Made by a program: the position numbers and the translations under genes. Below, piece after piece: positions 42,377 to 55,500 of a DNA stretch of 64,000 nucleotides; positions within the stretch are counted from its first letter, which is position 1; every line of letters starts with the position of its first letter. The notes beneath the pieces are model-generated. The model saw nothing but the letters and a program-made list of their open reading frames with translations, made no database searches and was not told the origin of the DNA. Source of the DNA: Albugo candida (lineage: Eukaryota > Oomycota > Peronosporomycetes > Albuginales); NCBI GenBank assembly GCA_040437565.1, contig JBDOQK010000001.1, positions 868,001-932,000 on the forward strand, in the 5' to 3' direction.

Positions 42377-44839
42377 TTAGCTTGAGCATTTAGCTTAAGC
42401 AACGCGATCATACGAGGTCAGGATCACGTATGGCTAAGTAATTTGAGCGAATTTTATCGAAATGCCTATTGTGAATCTTGACTCATTCGTTACTTTCATA
42501 CGCGAAATGACGATTTTCAAAATGAACGTACGCAGTTCGCGTACAGCAATCGAGTATCGAAAGTACACACAAGCTGAACGACCGCTGATGCACGGAAACT
42601 TATGATATATGTCAGCTCAATCAAATGCATCAAACTTCTAACATTACATTGCTAAGCATAATTAGAAAAGATACATGAGCATAAAATCTTACAACGTAGT
42701 TTAGAGCACACATTTCTAGGCAATGGGTGACTCACTTTCACAATCGCTTGATAGCACTCGTGTAGGAAGAAAACTATTTAGATAAGACAGCTATATCAAA
42801 TTGCGAGTTGATTGTACACTTGAACATCATGGCAGGCGAAGTACTTTCCCTAGGGAATATAGCTTCCGCTTGTTCGCTTCGAAACAAGCCACATCTCAAA
42901 GAAATATGAGCAACAAACTCGACCACGCCAAACAAACGAAAAACTTGAGGAGTATGCAGAGCATACTTTCTATACTAGAGTGCGATGCAGGTTGAAAACA
43001 GCCATAATATAACATCACATTGAGTAGTCTACGGCGCGACGCAGCTTGCAACTAAAGTGATATGTCAGACGATTGAATCAACAGCCACTACTTGAGGGAT
43101 GGCCAATATTTAGTCGCTGTTAATAAATAATTTCTCTTCTATGGTCAATATTCTGCTGTCACTTGTTGGATCTCGAAAATAGTTGATTTCGATCCATTGT
43201 TTTGCAAAGGCGCTGTAGTTAATTCAGTATGGAGCACAGAATTCTAATATATTACACAAGTTGTTGATTAAGGAGCTGTATCCTTGGTTGTCATAGTGGC
43301 CAGGGATAATTGCACCCGATTGAAGACTTGCGACAGTGGAGTATGTGTGCTGCTTCAACTGGAAGGATCCCCTCCACGCTGATGAGCGCGTTGAATGGTA
43401 TAGCCATCATATGTAGGTCAGGAGATATGATTCTCAACCGCCACGAAGATTTTCAGTACAATGCATTCGTAAGGGAATGATCCTCACGTATTTCAATGAT
43501 ATCTGTAGATACGTAGCCTGCTACATTGACGTAGAGTGTTCCTCGGAAAAACTGAAAGCGTCAATTGCCAGATTCCCCTTCCGTACCGAGAAAATGCTTT
43601 TCAAGATCGACACGTTATGCCCCGGGGCGTGGAAGATTCTCTGAACGAAAAAAAAACCGCGGGCAAAGTTCTGTATTCCCTCTTAATGCTCGACTCGTGC
43701 CTTTATAAAAAGTATGCGTTAAAAAATGAACCCATCTCGCGTATTGATCCAATTTGGTCAAGTGATTGTGATTCTGGTAATTCTTTGGATATAAAGCGAC
43801 CAAAGAGCTCGCATTTGGAGCGAGAAATGTGAGCCGACTGCTTCGATTTAGAATTAAATAAGAGCTCAAAAAGATAAGCACACTTTTTATTGTTTTTTGG
43901 AATGACAGCTCCGAATGCTTTAACGACGTTCCATCACCATTTCGCCTCCCGATACCGGCTAAGTCACGAAAGCATCGTAAGAACCGTTATAAACCGTATG
44001 AAAATGGATTTCACTGCATTTTGTTCCGTCTCATCCAATAAATAACTGAGAATGCAATGGTTTTTGTCTCATTGATGAGCTGCGATATAATTACAATTCG
44101 ATTCTATCCCATCTTGAAGTCTGCACACGCCAGCGACAGCTGTGGTCGCTCTATAAAGTCGAGGTTTCATCGTACATCGTCTAGAATACCCATCAAGTGG
44201 TCGCTTGTATGGTCCTTTCCCTCCAAAACGATACGTCAGAACTATCTCGAAGGAGATCGTTTTCTTAAAGCGCAGACGACCTGCATCTTCGATGAGATTC
44301 TACCATATTTTTTGAATCGTAAAACATTGTGAGGTCGAAAAAATAGCCCATAGTGCTAGTACGACTGGAACATTTTACTTGTCGAATCAGCTTTCAATGC
44401 CCTGCGAGAACGTGCACTCAGTTATCAAACTGGTTAACAAGCTGTTACTGACGCGGGCCTTTTATCGATCTCCGAGGCTTCAAGAGAGATGCGATCAAAT
44501 GTATCTTCAGGATCCTCCGGGAACGTCGACAAAGTGGTGCACTTATATTATCTGTTTGTCATTGTAATGAATCTGCAGGCTTTTGTGTGCGTCCTCACGA
44601 TGAAAATGAAAATGCTGTAATAGCCCTAGAGTGTTCAATTGCAAAGTTACGGAATATCGCTCAATTGGCGCTGGAGGAAGTTTAAGTGCTACCGAGCTGA
44701 TCGAGTCACGTCCAGTCGAGGTCCTGATTGCAGCTTCTTTGAATGCGATCACTGAGATATAATGGAGAAGGAATCATCTATGCGGGTGCTTAAATCCGTC
44801 TATATGGAGAAGGGATGTAAACTGAAAACATCATCAACA
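42377..44839. other. gene-poor interval, no intact gene seen
   Basis: About 2.5 kb of AT-rich sequence with only short frames (60-98 codons) and no recognisable domain. It begins the 10-kb gene-poor island. Confidence 0.5.
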
Positions 44840-46330
44840 AGCTGGAAATAGCATGGGTAACTAAAGTGCAGCGATTCTACAACTCGCATAACTTGTTGGG
44901 CGTTTAGAGTCTTCTCGATTAGGTTCATTCGTCAGGGAACTCGAATCACTTTTGGGTATTCTTGGAAGACTAAGACACGATGTAGATCTGCATATTGTGA
45001 AGCATTCTGTTTTGGTCTCGTGCGCGCTTTAAAAAAATGAGGGTATTAGAAACCGTACAGAAGATAACACACAAAGACTTGCTGTTTAAAAGGTGTATTG
45101 GGATCTCCCTTAGCAACTATCTTATGTCTCTCTGTGAACTTTCACTACCTACGACTATTCAGGAGATGGTGACCTTCCACCAGTGGAGGTCTTCAACTTA
45201 CCGTCGCTGCAATCAGTAGATCCGGTTTCCAACAGAGGGTGTGTGTGATCACAATGTGATGCTGGAACCCGTCGTGTCAAAGGCCTTAAACCGATATACC
45301 TCTCAAACCGCATCCAATCTCGTTAAATTAGTGACAATGTTGGCGTTCCAAGACCCAATGATATCAGTCTTTCAGTGTACAGAATCCTTCCGTGTTTTCT
45401 GTTTTACTTGTAAGAGTTGTCTGAATGCTTTAATGATGGATTCCTAGACGAATCGAGTCTGGTAGACCCAGTAGCAAGGCCTTCAAGTTTGCGTTGTTTT
45501 GCTGCTGCTGGATAGAAGCATCGTGGAGCAACAGTTGCGAAGATATCGTTTGTGGAGATGTTTGCCAAATTACTTTGTGATGCAGACGCTCGAGTTCGGG
45601 ACATGCCGCCACCGTCGTAAATCAGTTCGGAATAGGTATCTACTCGCTATTGGAGCACTTCGAGAATGAGGATGTACTGGTTTCCGTCGGGGTAGGACCT
45701 TACCTCCTTGCAAATAAAGTTTTACGTGTACCAAACTGTTTATCACTGAGGCCGGTAGACCATGTGTTTATCCGTAGAAGAAGAGCACGAAAATTGATCT
45801 CTGAAGTAAGCTTGCAACATCTTATTTTTCTTCTAGGGCCCAATGTTTAAAGAATACGAGAAGATTATCCGCTTTTGGTATATGATGAGGTAGATCATGT
45901 CAAAATGGAACATTGGTCGCACAAAGAGGTTAGAGGGACAGACTTTGTCGCCTGGTTTATGGGAAAAGATTTATTACGATCTCGCTTCCCGTTGAAAGTA
46001 TATCAAGTTCGAGGTCGGCGGAAGTACTCGCATGGAATCCTTCTCTGGACAGCATAAATGTTCGAGGGAGCTGCGAGGAAAGTGTGGTGCTTCTAACCAT
46101 TGAAATTGCGACAAAGTTTGATGCAAAAAAGCTATGAGAACGATCAAGTCGTCCTCTTTCGATGAGTACAGCCGCAATGTGTACGCGAGCATGTAGCTCC
46201 CAGCAGAGACAACAGCCGCTTGAACAAGAGCTCGAATATTCATCAAACGTATCAGCTGCTAGAAATAAATCTCCAAATGCTCCCGAGTCTTCACCATTTA
46301 TGGACAATTAAGCGCAGTCACAAAGAAGCG
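44840..46330 (+). pseudogene. decayed gene copy A (inverted paralogue of the 50.5-51.6 kb relic)
   Basis: No frame stays open, yet stretches align with the minus strand of 50486-51590. Examples: gttgggcgtttagagtcttc here against gttgggcgcttagaaccttc there; peptides CDHNVMLEPVVSKALNRYTS against CHHNVMLGPDVAKVFERYTS; and the run near 45540-45700 ending in LLEHFENEDVLVSVG against LLKHLEDE...VLVSGG. Between 45045 and 45240 this copy has ~200 bp that the other lacks. The ancestral protein looks all-helical, repeat-like; I cannot name it. The frame is broken several times. Edges are approximate. Confidence 0.5.
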
Positions 46331-47023
46331 GGTATATAAGGAGGCGATATTCGACCAACAATGATCGATCCAGTCGATCAGACAGATTACATGCAAGAGG
46401 GCGAACTGAAGCCTTCTCTCAACCAAAAGGCCGAATGAACTAACATCACCGATGGTTTGCACTCTAGAAACTGGCATGAATGTCTCTGTCGATTGTAATT
46501 CTTCTTACAGCTGCAAGAATCGCCGTACTTCAAATCCANNNNNNNNNNNNNNNNNNNNNNNNNNNNNNNNNNNNNNNNNNNNNNNNNNNNNNNNNNNNNN
46601 NNNNNNNNNNNNNNNNNNNNNNNNNNNNNNNNNNNNNNCTCTTTCGATGAGTACAGCCGCAATGTGTACGCGAGCATGTAGCTCCCAGCAGAGACAACAG
46701 CCGCTTGAACAAGAGCTCGAATATTCATCAAACGTATCAGCTGCTAGAAATAAATCTCCAAATGCTCCCGAGTCTTCACCATTTATGGACAATTAAGCGC
46801 AGTCACAAAGAAGCGGGTATATAAGGAGGCGATATTCGACCAACAATGATCGATCCAGTCGATCAGACAGATTACATGCAAGAGGGCGAACTGAAGCCTT
46901 CTCTCAACCAAAAGGCCGAATGAACTAACATCACCGATGGTTTGCACTCTAGAAACTGGCATGAATGTCTCTGTCGATTGTAATTCTTCTTACAGCTGCA
47001 AGAATCGCCGTACTTCAAATCCA
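46154..47023. repeat. assembly gap flanked by a 385-bp duplicated overlap
   Basis: N run at 46539-46638. Sequence 46154-46538 recurs at 46639-47023. Confidence 0.95.
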
Positions 47024-50000
47024 ACCGCCTACAATTCGTCACGGGGACTCCTCCCACTTCCCTATCACGGCACCGCAACCATTTCCTACTTCGTACAGTT
47101 TAGACATAACCAGATCAAAATCTTCCTTACCTCTTTTCGATCGGCTACGAAATCGACTTTGTCAGCTTCTTGGTTGTCTCCAAGCTAGCTCTAAGTACCT
47201 CAAACGGCATCGGATTTACTTTCTTTGTCTTCGTCTTCGATCGTACTGGTCAACTTTTCGTCGACTTGAGATTGCAAACTGTACATGAATCGTTCCCGCA
47301 CGCATCTCTCGTTCCGACCTAACAGTAATTTTCCGCCATTGTACGTTCACCAAAGAACGACAATACCTCAGAGCATTTTTGCTATCGGACAAGGTCGTAT
47401 AAAACATTTGCGCCTATCTACTAGAGATAGCAGTTTAGGTTGGTATTGGTCATGACACCACCAACGGTAAACAATCCAATTGCAGCGAATCGTTTGATGT
47501 CTCGGATCAAATGGATTTAAAGGAATATAGATTGATGTTCGTCTATTCAAAAGTACACGCATTACTTTCAAGAATGTACAGGTTGGTATAGTTCTTTTTG
47601 AGTGCGGAGCTTCTTCCGAAAGTTTGTTTATGCTCTTCCTGCATTGGAGGGTATCGACTTGTTTTGTGCTGAGCGTTATGATCGCATGCACTCTGTGGTT
47701 CTGGCGGCACAAGCTGCTCTGCCTGGTCACAAGTTTTTGTTTCTTGTTTTCCTGTGCTTTCACATTCACGCCTTCTTGTAGGTTATCGGTTTGATTAGCT
47801 TCAAATGAAATCCGCTTACAGAAGAAGCACTCAGGCGATTTGTAAAGCACAAAGAAGCATAAAGAATGCTCGTTCGACAGCAGACACGTATTTATGTCAA
47901 CCCTCACGTCGTCAGTGGTATGCTTGTACCAAGCTTGTGTTTAAATGTGAGGCTGATACTGCTAATAATTGCAGAAGGTGGGGTGGTAGCAGAGAAGACT
48001 ACTCGTTCTCAATGGAAGTCTAGAGGTTTCACATCTCGAATTCATCTCGAATTGATGCAGGTTTTCGGTCGAACTACTTTGTGATAGAATCTTTCAGCTT
48101 GCAGTGCTTCTATTGGAATTTGGTCAACGAATGCATCAATCATCTTCGATCACAAGATCGTACTAATTTTGACAAACAATTTGCGATTCCAGCTCAGCTT
48201 TTTCTCGTGGACTTCTCGACAAGGACAGAGTGTTGGGACTGGTTTTGTGATGTGACATCTAAAATTTGTTGTTAATATCACGATGAAATAGTAGATCCAT
48301 AAAAGCGTCGACAATATAATTGACAGATCCGCTGTCTACCCATGCCTCTGCCGCATCGTTCCGTTATTCGAATAAATATGTCTAAATACTGATATATCTA
48401 TGAGCATTCTCAAATATACGGAATTGAAATTAGCATAATCTTCCAGTCATAGATTAATAGTGAGTGATATGGAATGCCGTATTCACCCAACGCGTCGCGC
48501 AAGAACGACCCTAGGCTTTCAAAAACGCTCTATCTTAAAAGTAGTATTTGAGCCGTCGTGAATAACTACTTAGATGCATTTACCGCCTATAATTCCATCA
48601 TGGAAGTTGATGGTACTTCCTTCCATGTTGTAAATAGGGAAGTTCCGCTGAGGTGCAAATTGTAAGAACGACTGCAACTGCTGGAGATCTATAGCAAGAT
48701 AGTTACTCACAAGGTTACAACGCGATGCGATCATAATGGGATACATCTGGACCACATAAAATAACTACCATTGTCTGATAACGTGTCATACAGAAAGTGA
48801 GCCAAGTAAATGCATTTACCTGTCTCGAGCTAGATTTCGGTTCGCTGCAAAAAAAGGTTAGTAGGATTTTCCGATTTGCCGATAAACAGCAGATCAGCCA
48901 CTCCAAGGACTATTCCATGCACGACATCTAAGTCTTTGGCTTGGATGTTGAGAGAAGAGCATTCAGTGAGGAGAAGAAGATCATTCCCCAATTATGGTTT
49001 TTAGACCTCATATTGTCTACCGCGTTAACATTTGAGCAGTATGATCTTGCACGAAGTGGGCTTCCACGGGTGTCAAAAAGCTCCATGTTCGCCTCTTATG
49101 TTTAGTATATACTGAAAAGGTACTGGGATGGTTTTTTTATTCCTGTAGAAATCGCCTTTTCCGATCATGGTAGTAACACTCACACACAAGTGCAAGCTTT
49201 CAAGATACCACTGACAGCGTTCTAACAGATTCCAGCTTATGGTCAAATGGTTCGGAATCGGCCGTATATATCCTAACATATCTATCCATCAATGTCATAC
49301 TTGCTAGAGACTATGCGGTTACTTCTGCGTGCGACCATTCGATTGTGCTGTTACAAAAGACGAAAAAAATCGGATAGTGTTGCGGCTTTCAGTCTTGGAA
49401 GCAGTGACGACGTCGCGGTTTTAAAAAATCTATGAAATGGCCCTCAAATATTGAGTTGTATGAATACAACGGACACCTCTCCCCATTATTGCTGAAGAGT
49501 GCGTCTCCATTCTGACGTCAACGTGTTCGGTAGGTTTACAAGTCCTTCATGCAGCTGGAACGCTCTGGTATTTGTTTTTGTGGTGATCTTCTTGAATCGA
49601 GTCTCAGATTGAGAGCGCAACAAGGGAAAGCTGTCTGGAAACGCTTTAGTTGAAGTAAATGAAGCAATGAAGCAATGAGCTTTGTCTGGGTCAGACTCTC
49701 TGAGTAATGGAAGCCCATACAGATGTTCAGCGATAGAAGCGTCGCACTATGTCATTATTTACGATAGGTATTCTGTGACGATCACCACAAGAGCAGCTTT
49801 CATGCATTTAAACACCGGAATGAGCTAGTACACTCCAATTTCAGAGAAACAAGCACAAGGGTGCTAAGAAAACGTTTAAAGTCATAGAAGACAATGATTA
49901 TGAATTATGCGAGGCAAAAATAAAACACGCAAGTTCAAATGACTCGACAAACGACCCGATCTGTTTCCTGCACTTTTCCGGAATTTAAACCAAAGTGTTA

Positions 50001-50485
50001 CAGAAAGCTCATCCGTGATTTACGATGCCATCGAGCCTCATTCCTTCATTGCATTTAGACGATCATCATGCACTCTTTTTTGCAGGTTTGAAAGGAAATT
50101 CAGCGCTCCTTCTGCTGTAAATCTTTCGCCAACGTTATGACTCTGCAAATTCATTTGTAATTGCACTAGCGATGGATCGCTGGTATCAGCAATCAGTCGA
50201 CCAAACTGATACATATCATGACAAGACCGATNNNNNNNNNNNNNNNNNNNNNNNNNNNNNNNNNNNNNNNNNNNNNNNNNNNNNNNNNNNNNNNNNNNNN
50301 NNNNNNNNNNNNNNNNNNNNNNNNNNNNNNNAAAATCAAAAGTGTATTATTTAAGATCCTCTCTGGTGCCGGTTTTTATGGAAAGATATGAAAGATACCC
50401 GTGACCTAACCTTGGGATGGATACCCAACCCATCAACCTCTAACCATTTGATGATCTTTTGTGCGGCCAGTTCGCCATTCTGGCA
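46331..50485. other. gene-poor interval with coding-like scraps, no intact gene
   Basis: Over 4 kb, including two N gaps. Short plus-strand stretches near 46.96-47.29 kb read as protein-like in changing frames, as expected of an old decayed gene. A 179-codon minus frame (47368-47907) has no motif. Nothing can be named. Confidence 0.45.
50232..50331. other. assembly gap without overlapping flanks
   Basis: 100 N. Unlike the other nine gaps, I see no shared sequence between the flanks, so this one probably hides missing DNA. Confidence 0.85.
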
Positions 50486-51590
50486 CTATTCTACCTCGTC
50501 CTTTACCAAGTGAATTAATCTTATCGTATTCTTGAAAGATTGGGCGATAGAAGGTAAACGAGATGTTGCAGAACTACTTTCGAACTCCGAATCCAGTGAT
50601 CTTCTTCTACCGGAAACAGATGTAAAAAGCTTCATCAGCCTCATGATGCACAGTTTTGGCAGGTTTAGAGCTCCATACGAAAGGAGTTGTGCTCCTTTCC
50701 CACCGGAAACCAGTACTTGCTTCAGTCTTGCGCAATAGATCTCACTCCGTAGAACCTCATCCTCCAAGTGCTTCAATAGGGCGTAGATACTTCTCCGACC
50801 TGAGTCATGACGACGGCGGTATGCAGAGCCATTTCGCGAACTCAAGCGTTTACATCCAAGGAATTTGACAAAGGTATTTACAAACGAAATCTTCGCAATT
50901 GTTTGTTTCCCACAGCAGACAAAGTATCCATACTTTGGAGCCTTGTTCTGAAATATACCAGCACCGAATTTTGTGGAATTTTACCAGTCTAATGTTCAGG
51001 CAAAAACTCGGTCAAGTACACAGACGAAAGGATTCTATACACTAAGAGCGTGATTTCATCCGGGTTTTGTGCTGCCAGCATTGTCATCAATTCAACGAGA
51101 TCGGACGCAAATTGAGACGTATATCGCTCGAAGACTTTTGCCACGTCAGGTCCCAGCATCACGTTGTGATGACACACACACTTTGCTTTAAAAATTGCGT
51201 ATGCTACCCTTATGGAATGCTTCATAAGATGGAGTTCTACATCGTGTAGTAATTTTCCAAAAATACCCAAATATAATACGAGTTCCCCGATGAATGTACC
51301 CAATTGTGAAGGTTCTAAGCGCCCAACAAAGTATTTGTTGAATCGCTTGAAATCGGTTATTGCAGTGCATTCGAGTTGTCCAGGCTACTTTACAGGTCGT
51401 AGATGCTGCTTTCGTGCAGCAATCCCTTCCCAAATAGGAGAATTGATCTAACCTCAAAGACAATTCCTTCTACTCTACACTCGCAGCAATCGCATCCAAA
51501 AAAGCTTCAATTAGATCCTCGTGATCGTTGAACATGACTCGATCTGCTAGGCTCAGTAGCTCTTGATTTTATGTTTTGTAACTTTGCAAT
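50486..51590 (-). pseudogene. decayed gene copy B (inverted paralogue of 44.8-46.3 kb)
   Basis: Minus strand. Two longer frames survive: 51303-50989 (FIGELVLYLGIFGKLLHDVE, CHHNVMLGPDVAKVFERYTS, LVELMTMLAAQNPDEI) and 50845-50486 (SIYALLKHLEDEVLRSEI, LPSIAQSFKNTIRLIHLV). Together with upstream sequence to about 51590 they parallel copy A in order. This copy is the better preserved and lacks the ~200-bp insert of copy A, but still changes frame and has no continuous gene. A real multi-exon gene with unusual introns cannot be fully excluded. Confidence 0.5.
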
Positions 51591-52500
51591 CAAACACTAC
51601 GGCTACACAAGTTTTTCATTTTCATCGTCGAATACGCAGATAGATCAAAGAATAGTGCACCACTTTAGGCCCATAATAAGTGTCTCCATGCACAAATGTC
51701 AAAAGAGTATAAGATGATGTATCACTTTAAAAAGTGGCCTAGCACCGGCACATTATACCTAAGAAGTCAATGGAAGTATATTACACTGAGAAGGAAAGAG
51801 TCGCACGTATCTTGCTACAAGTTTTCAGTATAGCCTTAGAACTTCCGGAAGGCTTCATCCTTCAGCATTTGTAGAATCACCCTAATATTATGAGCGTCAA
51901 TGATTATCTTCCGAACAAAAAGCAAATCTCTGAAGGTTAACAACGTCTGGCGGAGCACAGAGACGTGCATTTATCCACAATCTTCCGTCCGGACTATCAC
52001 AATGATCATGGCTGTTTGCGAGTACGTCACATACACGAATAGCAATCGATTCCAATCGTTCCGGGCACTCTTATTGTGAATTTGGGCGATTGCTTGCACT
52101 ACTGGACAAATTAGCACTGGAAGTATACTACGCATCGAGTAATCATTCCTTGAAAAAGTGAAGGCCGCTCTTTGAAAAGACGACTCTGGGCTTTTCTGTT
52201 GACTTGTGTTATGACGCTGCAAATATTTCACGCATGCCATCATACCTGTTTAGGCAAATTGGGGACATAGGGAGTCGACATATGTTGAGTGGCGAAAAGA
52301 TCGAATCAAAAACAAGCAATGTCTACTCTTCAAACATAGTAAAGAGGCTCAAAAGCAACCTATACTATTCTGAAAATTGGTTGCGCATTATAGCTAATCA
52401 TCGTTCTTGCAAGGATTGATTCGGCCAGTTGTGCGACTGAGACAAATCTTTTGCGGCTAATAATATACTTACTTCTCATAAGCGATCCCGCTGGTGTTGC
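51591..52500. other. gene-poor interval, nothing recognised
   Basis: About 0.9 kb downstream of the myosin 3' end. Frames of 71-90 codons on both strands, none with motifs. Confidence 0.5.
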
Positions 52501-55500
52501 CTAGTCCATCGTGGTCGTTGCTGCAGCGGCTGTCAAAACTCCTTCCAATTCTCGAAACTCAAAAAGAAAGCGACGAATAACGTCGACATATCTTGTCGTG
52601 ATGTAAAGGTGCTCTGGTTCTTTGGTAATTCCAGCCCGCATGATTGATAGGACAAAGCGATGTGCCGTGCCGTAAGCTGCCACCACATCAGCGATGCTAC
52701 CTGTGGCAAGTATACTACCGTCACGACCAAGAAAATGGATTCCATGTATGTTCAAAGCAAGTGCGAAGTATCCCGGTAAATCAGTCCCGAGCCAATGGCG
52801 CGTACGTAGTCGACTGGAGGAAGCTGAAGCTTTTTGTACTTTTCTGCCTGTGCCTGAAAGTGGCAGCTGGCTAGGCCGAGTCGTAAATNNNNNNNNNNNN
52901 NNNNNNNNNNNNNNNNNNNNNNNNNNNNNNNNNNNNNNNNNNNNNNNNNNNNNNNNNNNNNNNNNNNNNNNNNNNNNNNNNNNNNNNNAAAGCAAGTGCG
53001 AAGTATCCCGGTAAATCAGTCCCGAGCCAATGGCGCGTACGTAGTCGACTGGAGGAAGCTGAAGCTTTTTGTACTTTTCTGCCTGTGCCTGAAAGTGGCA
53101 GCTGGCTAGGCCGAGTCGTAAATCGCTGAGAGATCGATTGTGTTCGCGTCACTCGATTTATCTCCTGGTCATCGTCTTGTGAGGTTTCTCCGTCTTCACC
53201 CGTTTCTTCATCTTCTCCCGCCATCTTGACATTTTGAAAATTGTCTCGACTCACTGATTCGTTTCGAACTCGTGATCGTGATTTTGTCCTCGTTCGATTA
53301 CTTGAACTCCTACTTGAATTCGTAAGCACAATCGCTGGGTCGAAATATTCCAATGCTAATTTGCATGGAAAAGTGACAGCCCCGTACAACCGACTAAGTT
53401 GTATTTCATCGACAAACATGCTTTGCAGGCTCCCAGCCTCCACATCGCCATTCGAGTGATTTAAGATTTCTTGCAGAGCATCAAATATCACACTCAACCA
53501 CTCAGACTCGGTCTTTGTAATCCACCAAGCAAGTGGAACATACTCCGATATTGAGACTTCATGCAAGACATCATCACAATTATGGAAAGCCATGCACACA
53601 AACTCATCATCGGTGTTACTTGAGCATTCACATACTACTAGCCCACCTCGATCAATAGCGATAGCATAGGCGGCAAGTCGTGCAACCACTTCTTCTTCTT
53701 CCACTGGAACGAGACCCGATAGAACGTCATCCACAGCCTGGATGTAAGTCAGTCGATTGAACAGCTCATCTTCAAACAAAAATGTGGCGCCTGTTTGATG
53801 CAGTGCGTATCGTGGTGGAATAAGGATGCGTATTTTCAGCACAAATTTGAATTCCCGACCGCGAAGGGCTTCCCGTTCAAAGATGTCACCCAAAAACTCA
53901 TTCGGCTCTAAAAAACTTGGTAATGCAACAAATCTTTGGAAAGAACTGCTCGACGAAGAAGCATTCTGCTCGGTGAGTTTCGCACTCGCTGATATGGTAA
54001 CGATACCAAGAAACTGTGCCAGTCGATCATCGAGTCCAAGGAAATGAGCACAAATCTCAATCAGATGTTCCACCGTCATCTCTGGTGTTACTGGAAACCC
54101 TTCGGCTAGCACAGTCCCATCGAGGAGCTCTATTGAAGATGCCAAGAAAGGAGGTCGAGAATCATATGCTTGTATCTCATCCATACTTGGAATGAATCCT
54201 GTAGCCCCATTACTAATCAGTGTCTCCAAACGTTTGGAGCAATACGACGCAATCCCATTTAATATGCGCCAGAAGCTATTCGAACTCGGTCTTGAGGCAT
54301 TGAGAAAACGAAAAACGTACTCTTGTAGTGCATCAGATGGAAGAAAAGATGTCGCACACATAGCAAATAGAGCCCATCCACGTAAGCTGCTGTCACGCTT
54401 GGGATTTTTGGTTAATTGCTTCATCAGTTGAATGTAGATTTCATCCACAAGTCCACCAACTTCTTCTACGCCAAGTTGTAGTATAAATTGAGCCAGCATG
54501 TCACGGTATAGCACAACTCTGTCTCGCATGTACCCCAAAATGCATCGATTAATGCCAATGGCAAGTTCACTTAATTTACCCGGAGATTGGGCACCACTAG
54601 AATCATTAGTGCTTACTGCCATGTTGGGTGTGCGTAGTGCCCAGTTAGAATGACTTGAATCTTCATCCAGAATCAGAAGGCTGCGTTGTAATGGAGTAAG
54701 GCTCCAGTATAGCTTCACTACTTGAGGTCTTTCATCGTCGCCGGTCCGGTTGGGTAATTCAAGTCTTTGGAGTCGAAGAAAATGGAAAAATGCAAATGCA
54801 TCCCTTTCCTTTTTCACATAATCTGTCAAGTGATTAGTCGCTTGTTCTTCATTCAAGTTCGTCGCAATCGGTTCACTTGGGTCAGTTGTTTCATCCTCTT
54901 CATCGTTACCACGTGCGATTGTGTCGGAACCTTCGGTTGATGGTCCGCAGCTTCGTGAGAGGTCTTTTTCATCATCCTCATCGATATGAAGACCACAACA
55001 CTCGGCTGAAGAAGTGCCAGGGAAAGAATCGCGACGATGTCCATGACGTTGATCGGCTCGCCGATACATTATGACTGCATCTAATTTAGCGACTGCGAGG
55101 TCGATGAGGCGACTTTGTACTCCAGCGCTGCGTGCCGTTTCCAAAGCTGACGTTAAGGTGCCAACGCTAAGCGTTTCGATAGGGATGTGTAATTGTGTCT
55201 CGAGCCTTGATCTGGCGGTAACAGCCTTTCCTAAAGCCCGTTGTAAGCGAGCGATTCGTCGAAGTAGTTCCTCTCTCTCGGTAGTTCGAAAGCGCTGCCA
55301 GGGCTCATTATCTCCATTCGCTGAAGTGAATTCCTCATACTGTGTAGTCAGAAATTCAATTGCATCTTCTCGAATCTCAGCGCGCCGAGCTAGACGAGAC
55401 TCGAAAAAAAGAACTGTTGTTGCGAACGCATCATCGGGGTCTTGGATCCATTTATCTAAATTGAAAGTCTCTTCCGTCCGATCGCTTTGCTCCGTACTCT

